Made by a program: the position numbers and the translations under genes. DNA of 64,000 nt from Brevundimonas vesicularis. GTDB lineage: Bacteria > Pseudomonadota > Alphaproteobacteria > Caulobacterales > Caulobacteraceae. The stretch spans positions 744,001 to 808,000 of the forward strand of contig NZ_CP115671.1 in the NCBI RefSeq assembly GCF_027886425.1. The letters are read 5' to 3'. The first letter of the stretch is position 1, and each line of letters opens with the position of its first letter. Positions 24,730 to 33,213 of this stretch are shown piece after piece. Under the pieces are notes generated by a model. The model did no database searches. It saw only the letters and a program-made list of their open reading frames with translations, and had not been told where the DNA came from.

Positions 24730-26022
24730 TTGACCACAGAATCCATTGACACCGGCCCCGCCGCCCCGCCCGTTCCGCCGTCTCCGCCAGAAGGCCCGTC
24801 CAGCCCGTGGGGCATTCGCGACTTCCGCCTGTTGTGGTTCGGCCGCGTGGTGGCGGTGCTGGCGATCCAGATCCAGTCGTCGGCCCTGTTGTGGCAGGTC
24901 TATGAGATCGCGCGGCGCGATCATCCGATCGAGGAGGCCAGCCTGTATCTGGGGCTGGTGGGGCTGTGTCAGTTCCTGCCGCTGCTGGCCTTCACCCTTC
25001 CCGCCGGGGCGATGGCGGATCGGCGCGACAGAAAGCGCACGGTGTGGATCTCGATCCTGGTCGAGGCGGCCTGCGCGGGATCGTTCCTGGCCATGGCCCT
25101 GCATGGGAATCCGCCGCTGTGGGGTCTGTTGGCGGTCGCGGCCCTGTTCGGCGCGGCGCGGGCGTTTCTGGCGCCGGCCAGCCAGGCGTTTCTGCCGATG
25201 GTGGTGGGTCGAAAGGCCCTGCCGCCGGCCATCGCGGCCCAGTCCATCGCGTTTCAGACCGGCGCCATCGCCGGCCCGGCCCTGGGCGGGGTGATCGTGG
25301 GGGTGAACGTGCCCTTGGCCTATGCGGCAGCGCTGGGGATGTTCCTTCTGGCCGTCGCGGCCTTCATCCTGATCCGCACCAGCGGGAGACCTGCGCCCCA
25401 GACCAATCCGCTGTCGCCGGTCGACTCGGTGAAAGAGGGGCTGGCCTATGTGTGGAAGACCAAGATCGTGCTGGGCGCCATTTCACTGGATCTGGTGGTG
25501 GTGCTGCTGGCGGGCGTGGCCCTGCTGACGCCGATCTTCGCGCGCGACATCCTGCATGTCGGACCGCAAGGGTTCGGCCTGTTGCGGGCGTCGTTCGGCG
25601 TGGGGGCCATGGTCATGGCCATCTATCTGAGCCGCTATCCGATCCGCCAGAACGGCGGGCGCTGGATGTTCGCGGCGGTGGCGGTGTTCGGCCTGTGCAC
25701 CATCACCTTCGGCCTGTCGCGCATCGTCTGGCTGTCGGGACTCGCCTTGTTTATCGGCGGGGCGGCGGACATGATCAGCGTCAATGTGCGCCAGACCCTG
25801 ATCCAGCTGGCCACGCCCGATCACATGCGCGGGCGGGTGTCGTCGGTGTCCATGCTGTTCATCGGCGCCTCGAACGAACTGGGCGAGGCCTATTCCGGCG
25901 TCATGGTCCGGCTGCTGGGCGCGGTCGGCGCGGCGGTGTTCGGCGGGTTCGGCGCCCTGGCCGCGACCGGGGCCTGGGCGACGATGTTCCCGGGGCTGAG
26001 GAAGGCGGACAAACTGACGTGA
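24730..26022 (+). CDS. MFS transporter (EntS-like exporter family)
   Basis: 430 residues with about 12 membrane segments. After a Pro-rich start comes FRLLWFGRVVAVLAIQIQSSALLWQVYEI, then the MFS loop motif GAMADRRDRKRTV (residues about 93-105). AFQTGAIAGPALGGVIVG is helix 5. The layout matches the EntS/DUF894 group of drug or siderophore exporters. The substrate is not evident. TTG at 24730 is the best start available; no ATG precedes the first helix in frame. Confidence 0.83.
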   Translation: MTTESIDTGPAAPPVPPSPPEGPSSPWGIRDFRLLWFGRVVAVLAIQIQSSALLWQVYEIARRDHPIEEASLYLGLVGLCQFLPLLAFTLPAGAMADRRDRKRTVWISILVEAACAGSFLAMALHGNPPLWGLLAVAALFGAARAFLAPASQAFLPMVVGRKALPPAIAAQSIAFQTGAIAGPALGGVIVGVNVPLAYAAALGMFLLAVAAFILIRTSGRPAPQTNPLSPVDSVKEGLAYVWKTKIVLGAISLDLVVVLLAGVALLTPIFARDILHVGPQGFGLLRASFGVGAMVMAIYLSRYPIRQNGGRWMFAAVAVFGLCTITFGLSRIVWLSGLALFIGGAADMISVNVRQTLIQLATPDHMRGRVSSVSMLFIGASNELGEAYSGVMVRLLGAVGAAVFGGFGALAATGAWATMFPGLRKADKLT

Positions 26023-26023
26023 C

Positions 26024-26058
26024 TCGTGATTGGTGGATCGTGAGTTCGCCAATCACGA
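26024..26058. terminator. Inverted repeat between convergent MFS and dcd genes
   Basis: TCGTGATTGG at 26024-26033 and CCAATCACGA at 26049-26058 are perfect 10-bp complements around a 15-base loop, followed by TTCACTTTTC. It lies exactly in the 60-base gap between two converging genes, so it may stop both transcripts, although no continuous T-run follows. Confidence 0.55.
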
Positions 26059-26082
26059 TTCACTTTTCACGGCTCACGCCAG

Positions 26083-27108
26083 TCACCACGCCTTGAAATG
26101 CTTCGACAGCTTCAGGCCCTGGTTCTGATAGTGGCTGCCGCTTTCGCCATACAGACGGCTGGGGCGTTCGGTCAGGGGTTCATAGACCAGGCGGGCGACG
26201 ATCTGGCCGTGTTCCAGCAGGAACGGCGTGTCGTGGGTGCGGACTTCCAAGACGCCTTTCGAGCCCGCGCCATGCGCCTCGTCGGTGCCGAAGCCGGGGT
26301 CGAAGAAGCCGGCGTAGTGGACGCGGAACTCGCCGACCGACGGATCGATGGGGGTCATTTCGGCGGCCTGGTCAACCGGGATTTCGACGTCGTCGGACGA
26401 GGCCAGGATGTAGAACTCGCCCGGATCCAGCAGCAGTTCGCCACGGCGCAGGCTCAACGGCTCCCAGAAGTCGCGCGGGTCGTGGCCGTCGATGTGGTCC
26501 AGATCGACCACGCCCGCATGGCGACGCCCGCGGAAGCCGACGATGTCGCCGCCCTGCAGATCGACGCCGACCGAGCGGGTCTCCAGTTTGGGCGGATCGC
26601 CGGCCTTGAGCCGCAACTGGTTCAGGCGCGTGCCGGGACGGACCAGGATGGAGAAGGTCTGGGGCGCGACCTCCATATAGAGCGGGCCGTCATAACCTTC
26701 GGCGACGTCATCGAAGCTGGCGCCCTGATCGGTCAGCAGACGCACGAAGACATCGACGCGGCCGGTCGAGCTTTTCGGATTGGCGCGGGCGATAAGGCCC
26801 TGGGGCAGTTTCAGCCGCTCCTGAAGGCGCACGATATAGACGCAGCCCTTTTCCAGCACGACGCCCGCCTCGGTGATCTCGATGGCGTGCATGGCCACGT
26901 CGGCGATGCGGTCCTCGACCTTGCGCCGGCCGGGCAGGAAGGAGGCGCGGACGCGCCAGGCCTGATCCGACAGCCGCAGGTCCAGGCTGGCCGGCTGGAC
27001 CTGGTCGTGGTCGAAGGGGGTGTCGGACGTGACGGCGCCTGTGGCGATCAATGTCTCGATGGACTGGGCGGGCAGGATGCCGGGACGGGGCGCTTGGAAG
27101 GAGCTCAT
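26083..27108 (-). CDS. dcd: dCTP deaminase (2'-deoxycytidine 5'-triphosphate deaminase), long two-domain form
   Basis: 341 residues, about twice the usual Dcd length, with two dUTPase-like halves. The N-terminal half has QVQPASLDLRLSDQAWRVRA, PQGLIARANPKSSTGRVDVF and the barrel strand NQLRLKAGDPP. The C-terminal half repeats the fold: GEFYILASSDDVEIP, AEMTPIDPSVGEFRVHYAGFFDPGFG and VRTHDTPFLLEHGQIVARLVYEPL. This long form is common in alphaproteobacteria. It deaminates dCTP to dUTP for dTMP synthesis. Divergent from apaG. Confidence 0.9.
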   Translation of the reverse strand: MSSFQAPRPGILPAQSIETLIATGAVTSDTPFDHDQVQPASLDLRLSDQAWRVRASFLPGRRKVEDRIADVAMHAIEITEAGVVLEKGCVYIVRLQERLKLPQGLIARANPKSSTGRVDVFVRLLTDQGASFDDVAEGYDGPLYMEVAPQTFSILVRPGTRLNQLRLKAGDPPKLETRSVGVDLQGGDIVGFRGRRHAGVVDLDHIDGHDPRDFWEPLSLRRGELLLDPGEFYILASSDDVEIPVDQAAEMTPIDPSVGEFRVHYAGFFDPGFGTDEAHGAGSKGVLEVRTHDTPFLLEHGQIVARLVYEPLTERPSRLYGESGSHYQNQGLKLSKHFKAW

Positions 27109-27189
27109 GGCGTCTGTCTCACACGGTTTTCACGACTTGTCTCCAAGTCGCGCTTGCAGCCCGCGCGCGGCGGGGCGAGCATATAGCCC

Positions 27190-27597
27190 ATGCACGATGG
27201 TCCTGCCTATACCGCCGAGACGAACGGCATCCTGATCCGGGTGCGCCCCAGCTATCTGGCGGGCCAGTCCGATCCAGACGAAGGCCGCTGGGTCTGGGCC
27301 TACCAGATCGAGATCGTGAACCTGACGGGTTCAACGGTCCAGTTGATGGCGCGTCGCTGGACCATCACCGACGGCCAAGGCCATGTCGAAGAGGTGCGCG
27401 GTCCCGGCGTCGTCGGCGAACAGCCCGTGATCGAGCCGGGCGGCAGCTACGCCTACGCCTCGGGCTGTCCGCTGGGCACCGACAGCGGCTCGATGGTGGG
27501 CGCCTATTATATGACGGATGCGGATGGGCGCAGTTTCGAGGCGCAGATTCCGGCGTTTTCGCTGGATACGCCCGATGCGCGGCGGGTGCTGAACTGA
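27190..27597 (+). CDS. apaG: ApaG protein
   Basis: 135 residues with the ApaG (fibronectin-III-like) pattern: ILIRVRPSYLAGQSDPDEGR, WVWAYQIEIVNLTGSTVQLMARRWTITDG, VVGEQPVIEPGGSYAYASGCPL and GSMVGAYYMTDADGRSFE. Linked in enterobacteria to Co/Mg resistance and Ap4A metabolism; the molecular role is unsettled. The gene is followed by a strong hairpin and the structured spacer toward gcrA. Confidence 0.93.
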   Translation: MHDGPAYTAETNGILIRVRPSYLAGQSDPDEGRWVWAYQIEIVNLTGSTVQLMARRWTITDGQGHVEEVRGPGVVGEQPVIEPGGSYAYASGCPLGTDSGSMVGAYYMTDADGRSFEAQIPAFSLDTPDARRVLN

Positions 27598-27610
27598 TCG
27601 AAGGGCGGAT

Positions 27611-27707
27611 GGGGCTGCGTCAACCCGGATGAACCGCAGCCCCGCCCCTGAAGTCTCGCCGGCCGCTTGCGCGAACCGGCGAGGGGGAGGTCGGCTCCCT
27701 AAGGAGC
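27611..27707. repeat. Three consecutive hairpins after apaG
   Basis: Three inverted repeats lie end to end: GGGGCTGCG/CGCAGCCCC (27611-27619 with 27635-27643), CTCGCCGG/CCGGCGAG (27655-27662 with 27676-27683) and GCTCC/GGAGC (27694-27698 with 27703-27707). No T-runs follow them. The first is well placed as an apaG terminator. The rest resemble mosaic intergenic palindromes of the REP type; whether they recur elsewhere in the genome cannot be seen here. Confidence 0.55.
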
Positions 27708-27714
27708 ATCTTTT

Positions 27715-27794
27715 GGCGCTACGTCGCGACTTGAGCGCAGTCGTGCGCCCTTCGCGAAACGCCGCGCTCATGTCGCGCGAAGCGCGGTAGCGCC
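27715..27794. repeat. 80-bp imperfect palindrome next to the gcrA stop
   Basis: The outer arms GGCGCTAC (27715-27722) and GTAGCGCC (27787-27794) are exact complements. Inside them TCGCGACTTGAGCGC (27724-27738) pairs with GCGCTCATGTCGCG (27764-27777) with one mismatch. The palindrome ends one base before the gcrA stop and would fold at the 3' end of its mRNA. TTTT flanks the left arm on the plus strand. Could be a terminator, an mRNA stabiliser or a small palindromic mobile repeat. Confidence 0.6.
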
Positions 27795-27795
27795 C

Positions 27796-28332
27796 TTAGA
27801 TGTAACGCCGCAGGCTGCGGGCCAGGTCGGAACCGCTTTCCTTGGAGCCGCGACGGACTTGCGGCTGGTAGGCGACACGGGCGTGTTCGACGCAGTAGAC
27901 GCCTTCCGACGAGCGGCGGCCGCAAAAGCTGAACTCGCGCGACGACGGGTCGCCGATCGGCCATTTGCACATGTGGGCGCCCAGCGTCATCACGGTCGCC
28001 GTGCCCGGCAGGTCCGGGATCGGGGCGGGGACGGGGGCTGCGGGTTCGACCGGCTTGGGCTGGACGGCTTCCAGACGGCGCGGGGCCGAAGGTTGCTGCG
28101 CCGGAGCGGCCGGCGCCGGACGCGGACGCGCGGTGCGGAAGGTCGCGGCGACGGTGCGCGCCGGTTGCGACGGGGCGGCCCGGCCCGACAGGCCCAGACG
28201 GTGCACCTTGCCGATCACGGCGTTGCGGGTGACCCCGCCGCCCAGTTGTTTGGCGATCTGGCTCGCGGACTGGCCCTCAAGCCAGAGCTTCTTTAGCGCG
28301 CCTACGCGGTCGTCGGTCCAGCCTGCGGTCAT
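27796..28332 (-). CDS. gcrA: Cell-cycle regulator GcrA
   Basis: 178 residues. The N-terminal helix-turn-helix (GWTDDRVGALKKLWLEGQSA, then SQIAKQLGGGVTRNAVIGKVHRLGL) is the GcrA DNA-binding domain. A long Ala/Pro linker (about 60-115) leads to the C-terminal MCKWPIGDPSSREFSFCGRR and GVYCVEHARVAYQP, the sigma-70-contacting part. In Caulobacter GcrA works with housekeeping RNA polymerase at promoters methylated by CcrM at GANTC. Start ATG at 28332 fits the family. Three GANTC sites lie upstream. Confidence 0.95.
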   Translation of the reverse strand: MTAGWTDDRVGALKKLWLEGQSASQIAKQLGGGVTRNAVIGKVHRLGLSGRAAPSQPARTVAATFRTARPRPAPAAPAQQPSAPRRLEAVQPKPVEPAAPVPAPIPDLPGTATVMTLGAHMCKWPIGDPSSREFSFCGRRSSEGVYCVEHARVAYQPQVRRGSKESGSDLARSLRRYI

Positions 28333-28352
28333 GCCACCCTCCAGCGAGTTTG

Positions 28353-28473
28353 GATTCAATATCTAGGTCCAGGCTCCCCCTCCGGGGTCTTGACCTACAA
28401 CTAATCGTAAACCAGCCGTTAAGAGACGCAAGATGTGCGAATCATCCTGTCCACAGAAACCAGATATTGAATC
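28353..28473 (-). promoter_or_regulatory. gcrA upstream region with three GANTC sites and a DnaA-like box
   Basis: GATTC at 28353-28357, GAATC at 28439-28443 and GAATC at 28469-28473 are CcrM methylation sites. TGTCCACA at 28448-28455 resembles the DnaA box TTATCCACA with two differences (taking one more base, CTGTCCACA). DnaA and CcrM control of gcrA is known in Caulobacter; that these particular sites act is inference. Confidence 0.5.
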
Positions 28474-28562
28474 ATCGTTAAGGTTAAGGCGGCGCCGTCG
28501 TTTTCGGGACGATCTCGCCTGATCTCTTGCGAAGCGCGGCGGTCGAGCGCATCTGGCGGGCC

Positions 28563-29393
28563 ATGACCGATACGCCCGATCTGATCTCCACCCGGCCTGC
28601 CGGCCTGCCGCAGCCGCGTCGCTATCCGGGGATCAACTGGATCGGGGTGCAGACCTTGTATCTGCGCGAGGTGCGGCGGTTCTGGAAGGTGGGCGCCCAG
28701 ACAGTGGCGGCGCCGGTGGTCACGACGCTGCTTTATATGCTGGTGTTCGTGGTGGCGCTTCAGAACGCGCGGCCGCCGCTGCACGGCACGCCGTTCGCCC
28801 TGTTCGTCGCGCCCGGCCTGATCATGATGGCCATGTTGAACAATGCCTTCGCCAACGCCTCGTCCAGCCTGATCCAGGCCAAGATCATGGGTACCGCGAC
28901 CGACTTCCTGACCCCGCCGCTCAGCCCGCTTGAGCTGACGCTGGGCTTTACGCTGGGCGCCGCGACGCGCGGTCTGGCGGTCGGTCTGGTGACGGCGATC
29001 TGCGTGCTGCCGTTCGCGCCGCTGGGCATCGCCAACATCTTCGCCATCGTCTGGTTCGCCCTGGCCGCCTGCTTCATCATGGGCATGACCGGGGTGCTGG
29101 CGGGGCTGTGGAGCGAGAAGTTCGACCACCTGTCGGCGGTCCAGAACTTCATTGTCATGCCGATGACCTTCCTGTCGGGGACCTTCTATCTGGTCGAGAA
29201 CCTGCCCGAGCCGTTCCGGGCGCTGAGCCGCTACAACCCCTTCTTCTATCTGATCGACGGCTTCCGTTACGGCTTCATCGGCCATGCCGAGAGCAATCTG
29301 ACAGTCGGCGTCATAGGGTCGGCCGTGTTGATGGCCGTCATGGGCGTTGTCTGCTGGCTGGTGTTCCGCTCGGGCTGGCGTCTTAAGAGCTAG
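28563..29393 (+). CDS. ABC-2 type transporter permease (YadH-like)
   Basis: 276 residues with six membrane segments. The N-terminus IGVQTLYLREVRRFWKV precedes helix 1 (TTLLYMLVFVVAL), and the ABC2 signature region FIVMPMTFLSGTFYLVENLPEPF and YNPFFYLIDGFRYGFIG is near the C-terminus. This matches the YadH/NodJ branch. No ATP-binding subunit gene is adjacent on either side, so its ATPase must be encoded elsewhere. Divergent from gcrA. Confidence 0.87.
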   Translation: MTDTPDLISTRPAGLPQPRRYPGINWIGVQTLYLREVRRFWKVGAQTVAAPVVTTLLYMLVFVVALQNARPPLHGTPFALFVAPGLIMMAMLNNAFANASSSLIQAKIMGTATDFLTPPLSPLELTLGFTLGAATRGLAVGLVTAICVLPFAPLGIANIFAIVWFALAACFIMGMTGVLAGLWSEKFDHLSAVQNFIVMPMTFLSGTFYLVENLPEPFRALSRYNPFFYLIDGFRYGFIGHAESNLTVGVIGSAVLMAVMGVVCWLVFRSGWRLKS

Positions 29394-29435
29394 ATCGCTA
29401 CCTGTTGCGGATCGCTCCCCCGAGAGGTCCGCTTC

Positions 29436-30434
29436 ATGCTGTTTCGTTCGCTCGTCGTCGCCACGGCCCTGTTCGCCGCTGTTCCCGCCTTCGCTCAGGA
29501 AGCGACGCCCCAGGTCGGCGACCGCCCCGACATCGCCGCCGGCGCCGCCCAGTTCATCAAGCCCACCAACGCCGAGCGGACCCAGGTCCTGGTCGGTTTC
29601 CTCACGACGCTGGGCTTCACGCCCGAAATCCAGACCTTCCGAGGCGGCAACCAGGCCACCGGCCCGATGGAAGGCGCCAATGTCGTCGTCACGGTGGGCG
29701 AGGGCGACAAGGACATCGTCCTGACCGCCCACTATGACGCGGTGAAGCTGCGCGACGGAACCCTGTCGCAGGGCATCGTCGACAACGTCGGCTCGGTCAT
29801 GGCGATGATGGAGGCTGCCAAGACGCTGGACATGGCGCTGGAAGGCCAGCCGGTCGCCCACCGTTTCGTCTTCGTCTTCACCGACCAGGAAGAGCTGGGC
29901 CTTCTGGGCGCCAAGGCCTTCCTTGAAAAACACGGCAAGGACCGGATCGCCGCTGTTATCAACGCCGATGTCGCCGCCTATGGCCAGACGGTCATGTATG
30001 GCGAGAACAATGGGCCGCAGTCGGCCTTCGTATTGGAGACGCTGCGCGGCCTGTGCGCCGAACGCGGCTTCGACTGCATGCCCTATCCGACCTATCCGCC
30101 CAGCGACGACCGCGCCTTCTCGGCTGCGGGCGTGCCGGTGGTGTCGATGGGCACCCAGGATGCGGTCGGCGCCCACCAGATGTGGCTGGCCTTCAACGGC
30201 GGCAAGGACAACGGCCTGAAGGAGGGCTTCGTCCCGCCCGTCTTCCAGCGCATCCATACGACTGACGACAAGCTGTCGTATCTGAAGGGCGTCGATGTCG
30301 CCCGTTTCGGCCTGTTCATCGCCGACCTGGGCCTGGCCCTGGACAAGAAGCTGGTCGAAATCCAGGCCAAGGACGCAGCGGTCGCCGCTGAGACTGCGCC
30401 TGCTGCGCCGGCCACGACGCCCGGCGGCGAGTGA
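29436..30434 (+). CDS. Secreted M28-family metallopeptidase
   Basis: 332 residues. The signal peptide ends AFAQ (about residue 21). M28 metal-binding motifs follow: TAHYDAVKL (His and Asp), QGIVDNVGSV (bridging Asp), FTDQEELGLLGAKAF (catalytic Glu, then ligand Glu), INADVAAYG (Asp) and RIHTTDDK (final His). Two internal Cys (GLCAERGFDCMP) could form a disulfide. Probably an aminopeptidase in the periplasm or outside the cell. The stop overlaps the next start (GTGA). Confidence 0.88.
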   Translation: MLFRSLVVATALFAAVPAFAQEATPQVGDRPDIAAGAAQFIKPTNAERTQVLVGFLTTLGFTPEIQTFRGGNQATGPMEGANVVVTVGEGDKDIVLTAHYDAVKLRDGTLSQGIVDNVGSVMAMMEAAKTLDMALEGQPVAHRFVFVFTDQEELGLLGAKAFLEKHGKDRIAAVINADVAAYGQTVMYGENNGPQSAFVLETLRGLCAERGFDCMPYPTYPPSDDRAFSAAGVPVVSMGTQDAVGAHQMWLAFNGGKDNGLKEGFVPPVFQRIHTTDDKLSYLKGVDVARFGLFIADLGLALDKKLVEIQAKDAAVAAETAPAAPATTPGGE

Positions 30435-30955
30435 CGACGGTCATCGAGGTTCGCGGCGTCCAGCCGACGCTGAAGGAGGGCCGGGCGGCCGTCAAGGCGT
30501 GGCCCGTTGTCCGGCGCTGGGCGAACCTGCCCGTGCTGTTTCTCGGCGGCGCCATGCTGGCGACCATCGCTGTCTGCCTCGGCCTGCCCCTGGAGCGGAC
30601 CGGCTGGATCGTCGGCCTGCAGTTGGTCGGGCTGTACGGCTTTATCGGGCTGTCGGTCCTGGCGCATTACAGGGTCATGGCGGCGGCGCGCCGGTCGCCG
30701 ATCGCGCAGAGGCCAACCGACTGGCGCATCGATGACAGCGGTCTGGCGCTGTCGGGGACGGCTTTCGACACCCGCATCGGCTGGCGCAATCTGGTCGCGG
30801 TGGTGGAGGAGAAGGATCGCCTGATCTTCGCAGCCTCGCCCAACACCAACTTCATCCTGCCCTTGCGCGTGCTGGACACGGATCAACGGCAGGCGTTGCG
30901 CGTCTTGATCGCCGATGTGCGAGCGCGGGGCGTCCTTGGCGCCGGTGTTGACTAA
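30431..30955 (+). CDS. YcxB-like membrane protein
   Basis: 174 residues. Two membrane helices (LPVLFLGGAMLATIAVCLGL and GWIVGLQLVGLYGFIGLSVLA) are followed by a cytosolic domain DWRIDDSGLALSGTAFDTRIGWRNLVAVVEEKDRLIFAASPNTNFILPLRVL. This strand pattern is typical of YcxB/PH-like tails of small membrane proteins. The GTG start at 30431 overlaps the peptidase stop, so the two are likely co-translated. Function unknown. Confidence 0.68.
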   Translation: MTTVIEVRGVQPTLKEGRAAVKAWPVVRRWANLPVLFLGGAMLATIAVCLGLPLERTGWIVGLQLVGLYGFIGLSVLAHYRVMAAARRSPIAQRPTDWRIDDSGLALSGTAFDTRIGWRNLVAVVEEKDRLIFAASPNTNFILPLRVLDTDQRQALRVLIADVRARGVLGAGVD

Positions 30956-31046
30956 GACCCTCGCGCGTCCGACAACGCCTGACCGTATTGATCCGGCTCC
31001 GTCGCGCTCGCGCCGGGGCCGTCTCGCTTTTGGAGGTCTTGGTCCC

Positions 31047-32240
31047 GTGTCCACTGAACATCTGATGGGTGTCTACAATCGCGCGCCGCTGGAAGTGGAA
31101 CGCGGCCGAGGCGCGCGTCTGTGGGCGACCGACGGGACCGAATATCTCGACTGCGTCGCCGGCATTTCGACCAACGGCCTGGGCCACGCCCACCCCGAAC
31201 TGGTCCAAGCGGTCAAGGACCAGGCCGAGAAGCTGTGGCACGTCTCCAACATCTTCCGCATTCCGGGTCAGGAAGCGCTGGCTGACGCCCTGTGCGAATC
31301 CAGCTTCGCCGACGTGGTGTTCTTCACCAACTCGGGCACCGAAGCCGTCGAATGCGCGCTGAAGACGGCGCGCAAATACCACTCGGCCAATGGCGCGCCT
31401 GAGCGGATCGACATCTACGGCTTCGACGGCTCGTTCCACGGTCGGACCTATGGCGCGATCAACGCCGCCGCCAACCCCAGCTATACCGAGGGCTTCGGCC
31501 CGCCGATGCAGGGCTTCCACCAGCTGAAGTGGGGCGACCACGAGGCGATCAAGGCCGCCATCGCCAACCCCACGACCGCCGCCATCATCGTCGAGCCCGT
31601 GCAGGGCGAGGGCGGCTGCCGCGCCATGCCCGAACAGTGCCTGCGGGGCCTGCGCGAACTGTGCGACGACCACGGCGTCCTGATCATCTTCGACGAGGTC
31701 CAGTGCGGTATGGGCCGGACCGGCAAGCTGTGGGCCCACGAATGGGCGGGCATGGCGCCGGACATCATGGCGGTGGCCAAGGCCCTGGGCGGGGGCTTCC
31801 CCATCGGCGCCTGCCTGGCCTCGGCCAAGGCGGCCAAGGGGATGACAGTCGGCGTTCACGGCTCGACCTTCGGCGGCAATCCTCTGGCCATGGCCGTGGG
31901 TCAGAAGGCGCTGAGCCTGATCAACAGCCCCGAGACGCTGAACAACGTCAACGAGGTCGCCGGCTATCTGAAGCAGCAGTTCGCCGGCCTTCAGGAACGC
32001 TTCCCCGATGTGATCGCCGACGTCCGCGGCAAGGGCCTTCTGATCGGCATCAAGATGGTGCCGAACAATCGCGAGTTCATGGCCCTAGCGCGCGATACGC
32101 AGCAACTGCTGATCGCCGGCGGAGGCGACAACTGCGTGCGCCTGCTGCCGCCGTTGAACCTGACGCTGGACGAGGCCCGCGAAGCCGTGGCTCGTTTCGA
32201 AGCGGCCTGCGAGGTCGCCCGCGAAAAGCTGGCGGCCTGA
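31047..32240 (+). CDS. argD: Acetylornithine/succinyldiaminopimelate aminotransferase
   Basis: 397 residues of a class-III PLP aminotransferase. YLDCVAGISTNGLGHAHPEL, FFTNSGTEAVECALKTARKY, GSFHGRTYGAINA, IIVEPVQGEGGCRAMPE, IFDEVQCGMGRTGKLWAHE and MAVAKALGGGFPIGA (PLP lysine about residue 244) are all present. It makes N-acetylornithine and often also serves lysine synthesis. GTG at 31047 has TGGAGG about 10 bases upstream, preferred over the ATG at 31065. argF begins in its stop codon. Confidence 0.95.
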   Translation: MSTEHLMGVYNRAPLEVERGRGARLWATDGTEYLDCVAGISTNGLGHAHPELVQAVKDQAEKLWHVSNIFRIPGQEALADALCESSFADVVFFTNSGTEAVECALKTARKYHSANGAPERIDIYGFDGSFHGRTYGAINAAANPSYTEGFGPPMQGFHQLKWGDHEAIKAAIANPTTAAIIVEPVQGEGGCRAMPEQCLRGLRELCDDHGVLIIFDEVQCGMGRTGKLWAHEWAGMAPDIMAVAKALGGGFPIGACLASAKAAKGMTVGVHGSTFGGNPLAMAVGQKALSLINSPETLNNVNEVAGYLKQQFAGLQERFPDVIADVRGKGLLIGIKMVPNNREFMALARDTQQLLIAGGGDNCVRLLPPLNLTLDEAREAVARFEAACEVAREKLAA

Positions 32241-33154
32241 TGGTCCGGCACTTCCTCGACATCCACCGGCTGGACGCGGCGGATCTGCGCGCCATCCTGG
32301 ACGACGCCCATGCCCGCAAGGCCGCCCGCAAGGGCTGGCCCCAGGGGCGCGCCGACGCCGATGCGCCGGGCAAGGACCGCGTTCTGGCGATGATCTTCGA
32401 GAAGAACTCTACCCGCACGCGGTTCAGCTTCGACGCGGCGATCCGCCAGCTGGGCGGCTCGTCCATCATCGCTACGGCCTCGGACATGCAGCTGGGGCGC
32501 GGCGAGCCGGTGGAGGACACCGCCCGCGTTCTGTCGCGCATGGTCGATGCGGTGATGATCCGCGCCAACGATCACGAGGATGTCGAGCGGTTCGCCCGCG
32601 TCTCGACCGTGCCGGTGGTCAACGGCCTGACCGACCGTTCTCATCCGTGCCAGATCCTGGCCGACCTGCAGACGATCGAGGAGCATCGTGGGCCGATCGC
32701 CGGCAAGACGATCGCCTGGATCGGCGACGGCAACAACGTCTGCCACAGCTTCATGCACGCGGCGCCCAAGTTCGGCTTTCATCTGAATGTCGCCTGCCCG
32801 GCGGAATACCACCCGGACCTTCGCGACCTAGCCAAGGGCGGCGACGCCGTCACCCTGACCAGCGATCCGCGCGAGGCGGTCAAGGGCGCCGACGTCGTCG
32901 TCACCGACACTTGGGTCTCCATGGGGGATCAGGACTATGAGGCGCGCCTGGCGGCGTTCGAACATTACGGCGTCGACGAAGCCCTGATGGATCTCGCCGA
33001 TCCCGAAGCGGTCTTCCTGCATTGCCTTCCCGCCCACCGTGGCGAGGAAGTCACCGACGCCGTCATCGACGGGCCGCGCTCTCTGGTCTGGGACGAGGCC
33101 GAAAACCGCATCCATGCCCAGAAGGCCGTTCTGGCTTGGTGCTTTGGCGGCTGA
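32240..33154 (+). CDS. argF: Ornithine carbamoyltransferase
   Basis: 304 residues. Carbamoyl-phosphate site STRTR at 57-61, HPCQILADLQ (about 137-146), ornithine-side VVTDTWVSMG and HCLPAHRGEEVTDAVIDG near 255. Converts ornithine and carbamoyl phosphate to citrulline. The ATG shares a base with the argD stop (TGATG). A strong terminator follows, so argD-argF is a closed two-gene unit. Confidence 0.96.
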   Translation: MVRHFLDIHRLDAADLRAILDDAHARKAARKGWPQGRADADAPGKDRVLAMIFEKNSTRTRFSFDAAIRQLGGSSIIATASDMQLGRGEPVEDTARVLSRMVDAVMIRANDHEDVERFARVSTVPVVNGLTDRSHPCQILADLQTIEEHRGPIAGKTIAWIGDGNNVCHSFMHAAPKFGFHLNVACPAEYHPDLRDLAKGGDAVTLTSDPREAVKGADVVVTDTWVSMGDQDYEARLAAFEHYGVDEALMDLADPEAVFLHCLPAHRGEEVTDAVIDGPRSLVWDEAENRIHAQKAVLAWCFGG

Positions 33155-33156
33155 AC

Positions 33157-33195
33157 GAAAAAAAGGGCGGACCCGCTCGGGTCCGCCCCTTCTAG
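33157..33195. terminator. Bidirectional terminator between argF and the PPOX-family gene
   Basis: GGGCGGACCC at 33165-33174 and GGGTCCGCCC at 33179-33188 form a perfect 10-bp stem around GCTC. A run of seven A precedes it (33158-33164), which becomes a T-run for the minus-strand gene. For argF the trailing TTCTAGTTTTT is weaker. It thus serves both converging genes. Confidence 0.9.
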
Positions 33196-33213
33196 TTTTT
33201 GAAGAGTCGAAGC

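Noticed and set aside
28419..30257. A 612-codon open frame on the minus strand across the permease and M28 peptidase genes
   Set aside because: Low-complexity His/Gln/Arg-rich translation and complete overlap with well-supported genes; an artefact of GC-biased third positions.
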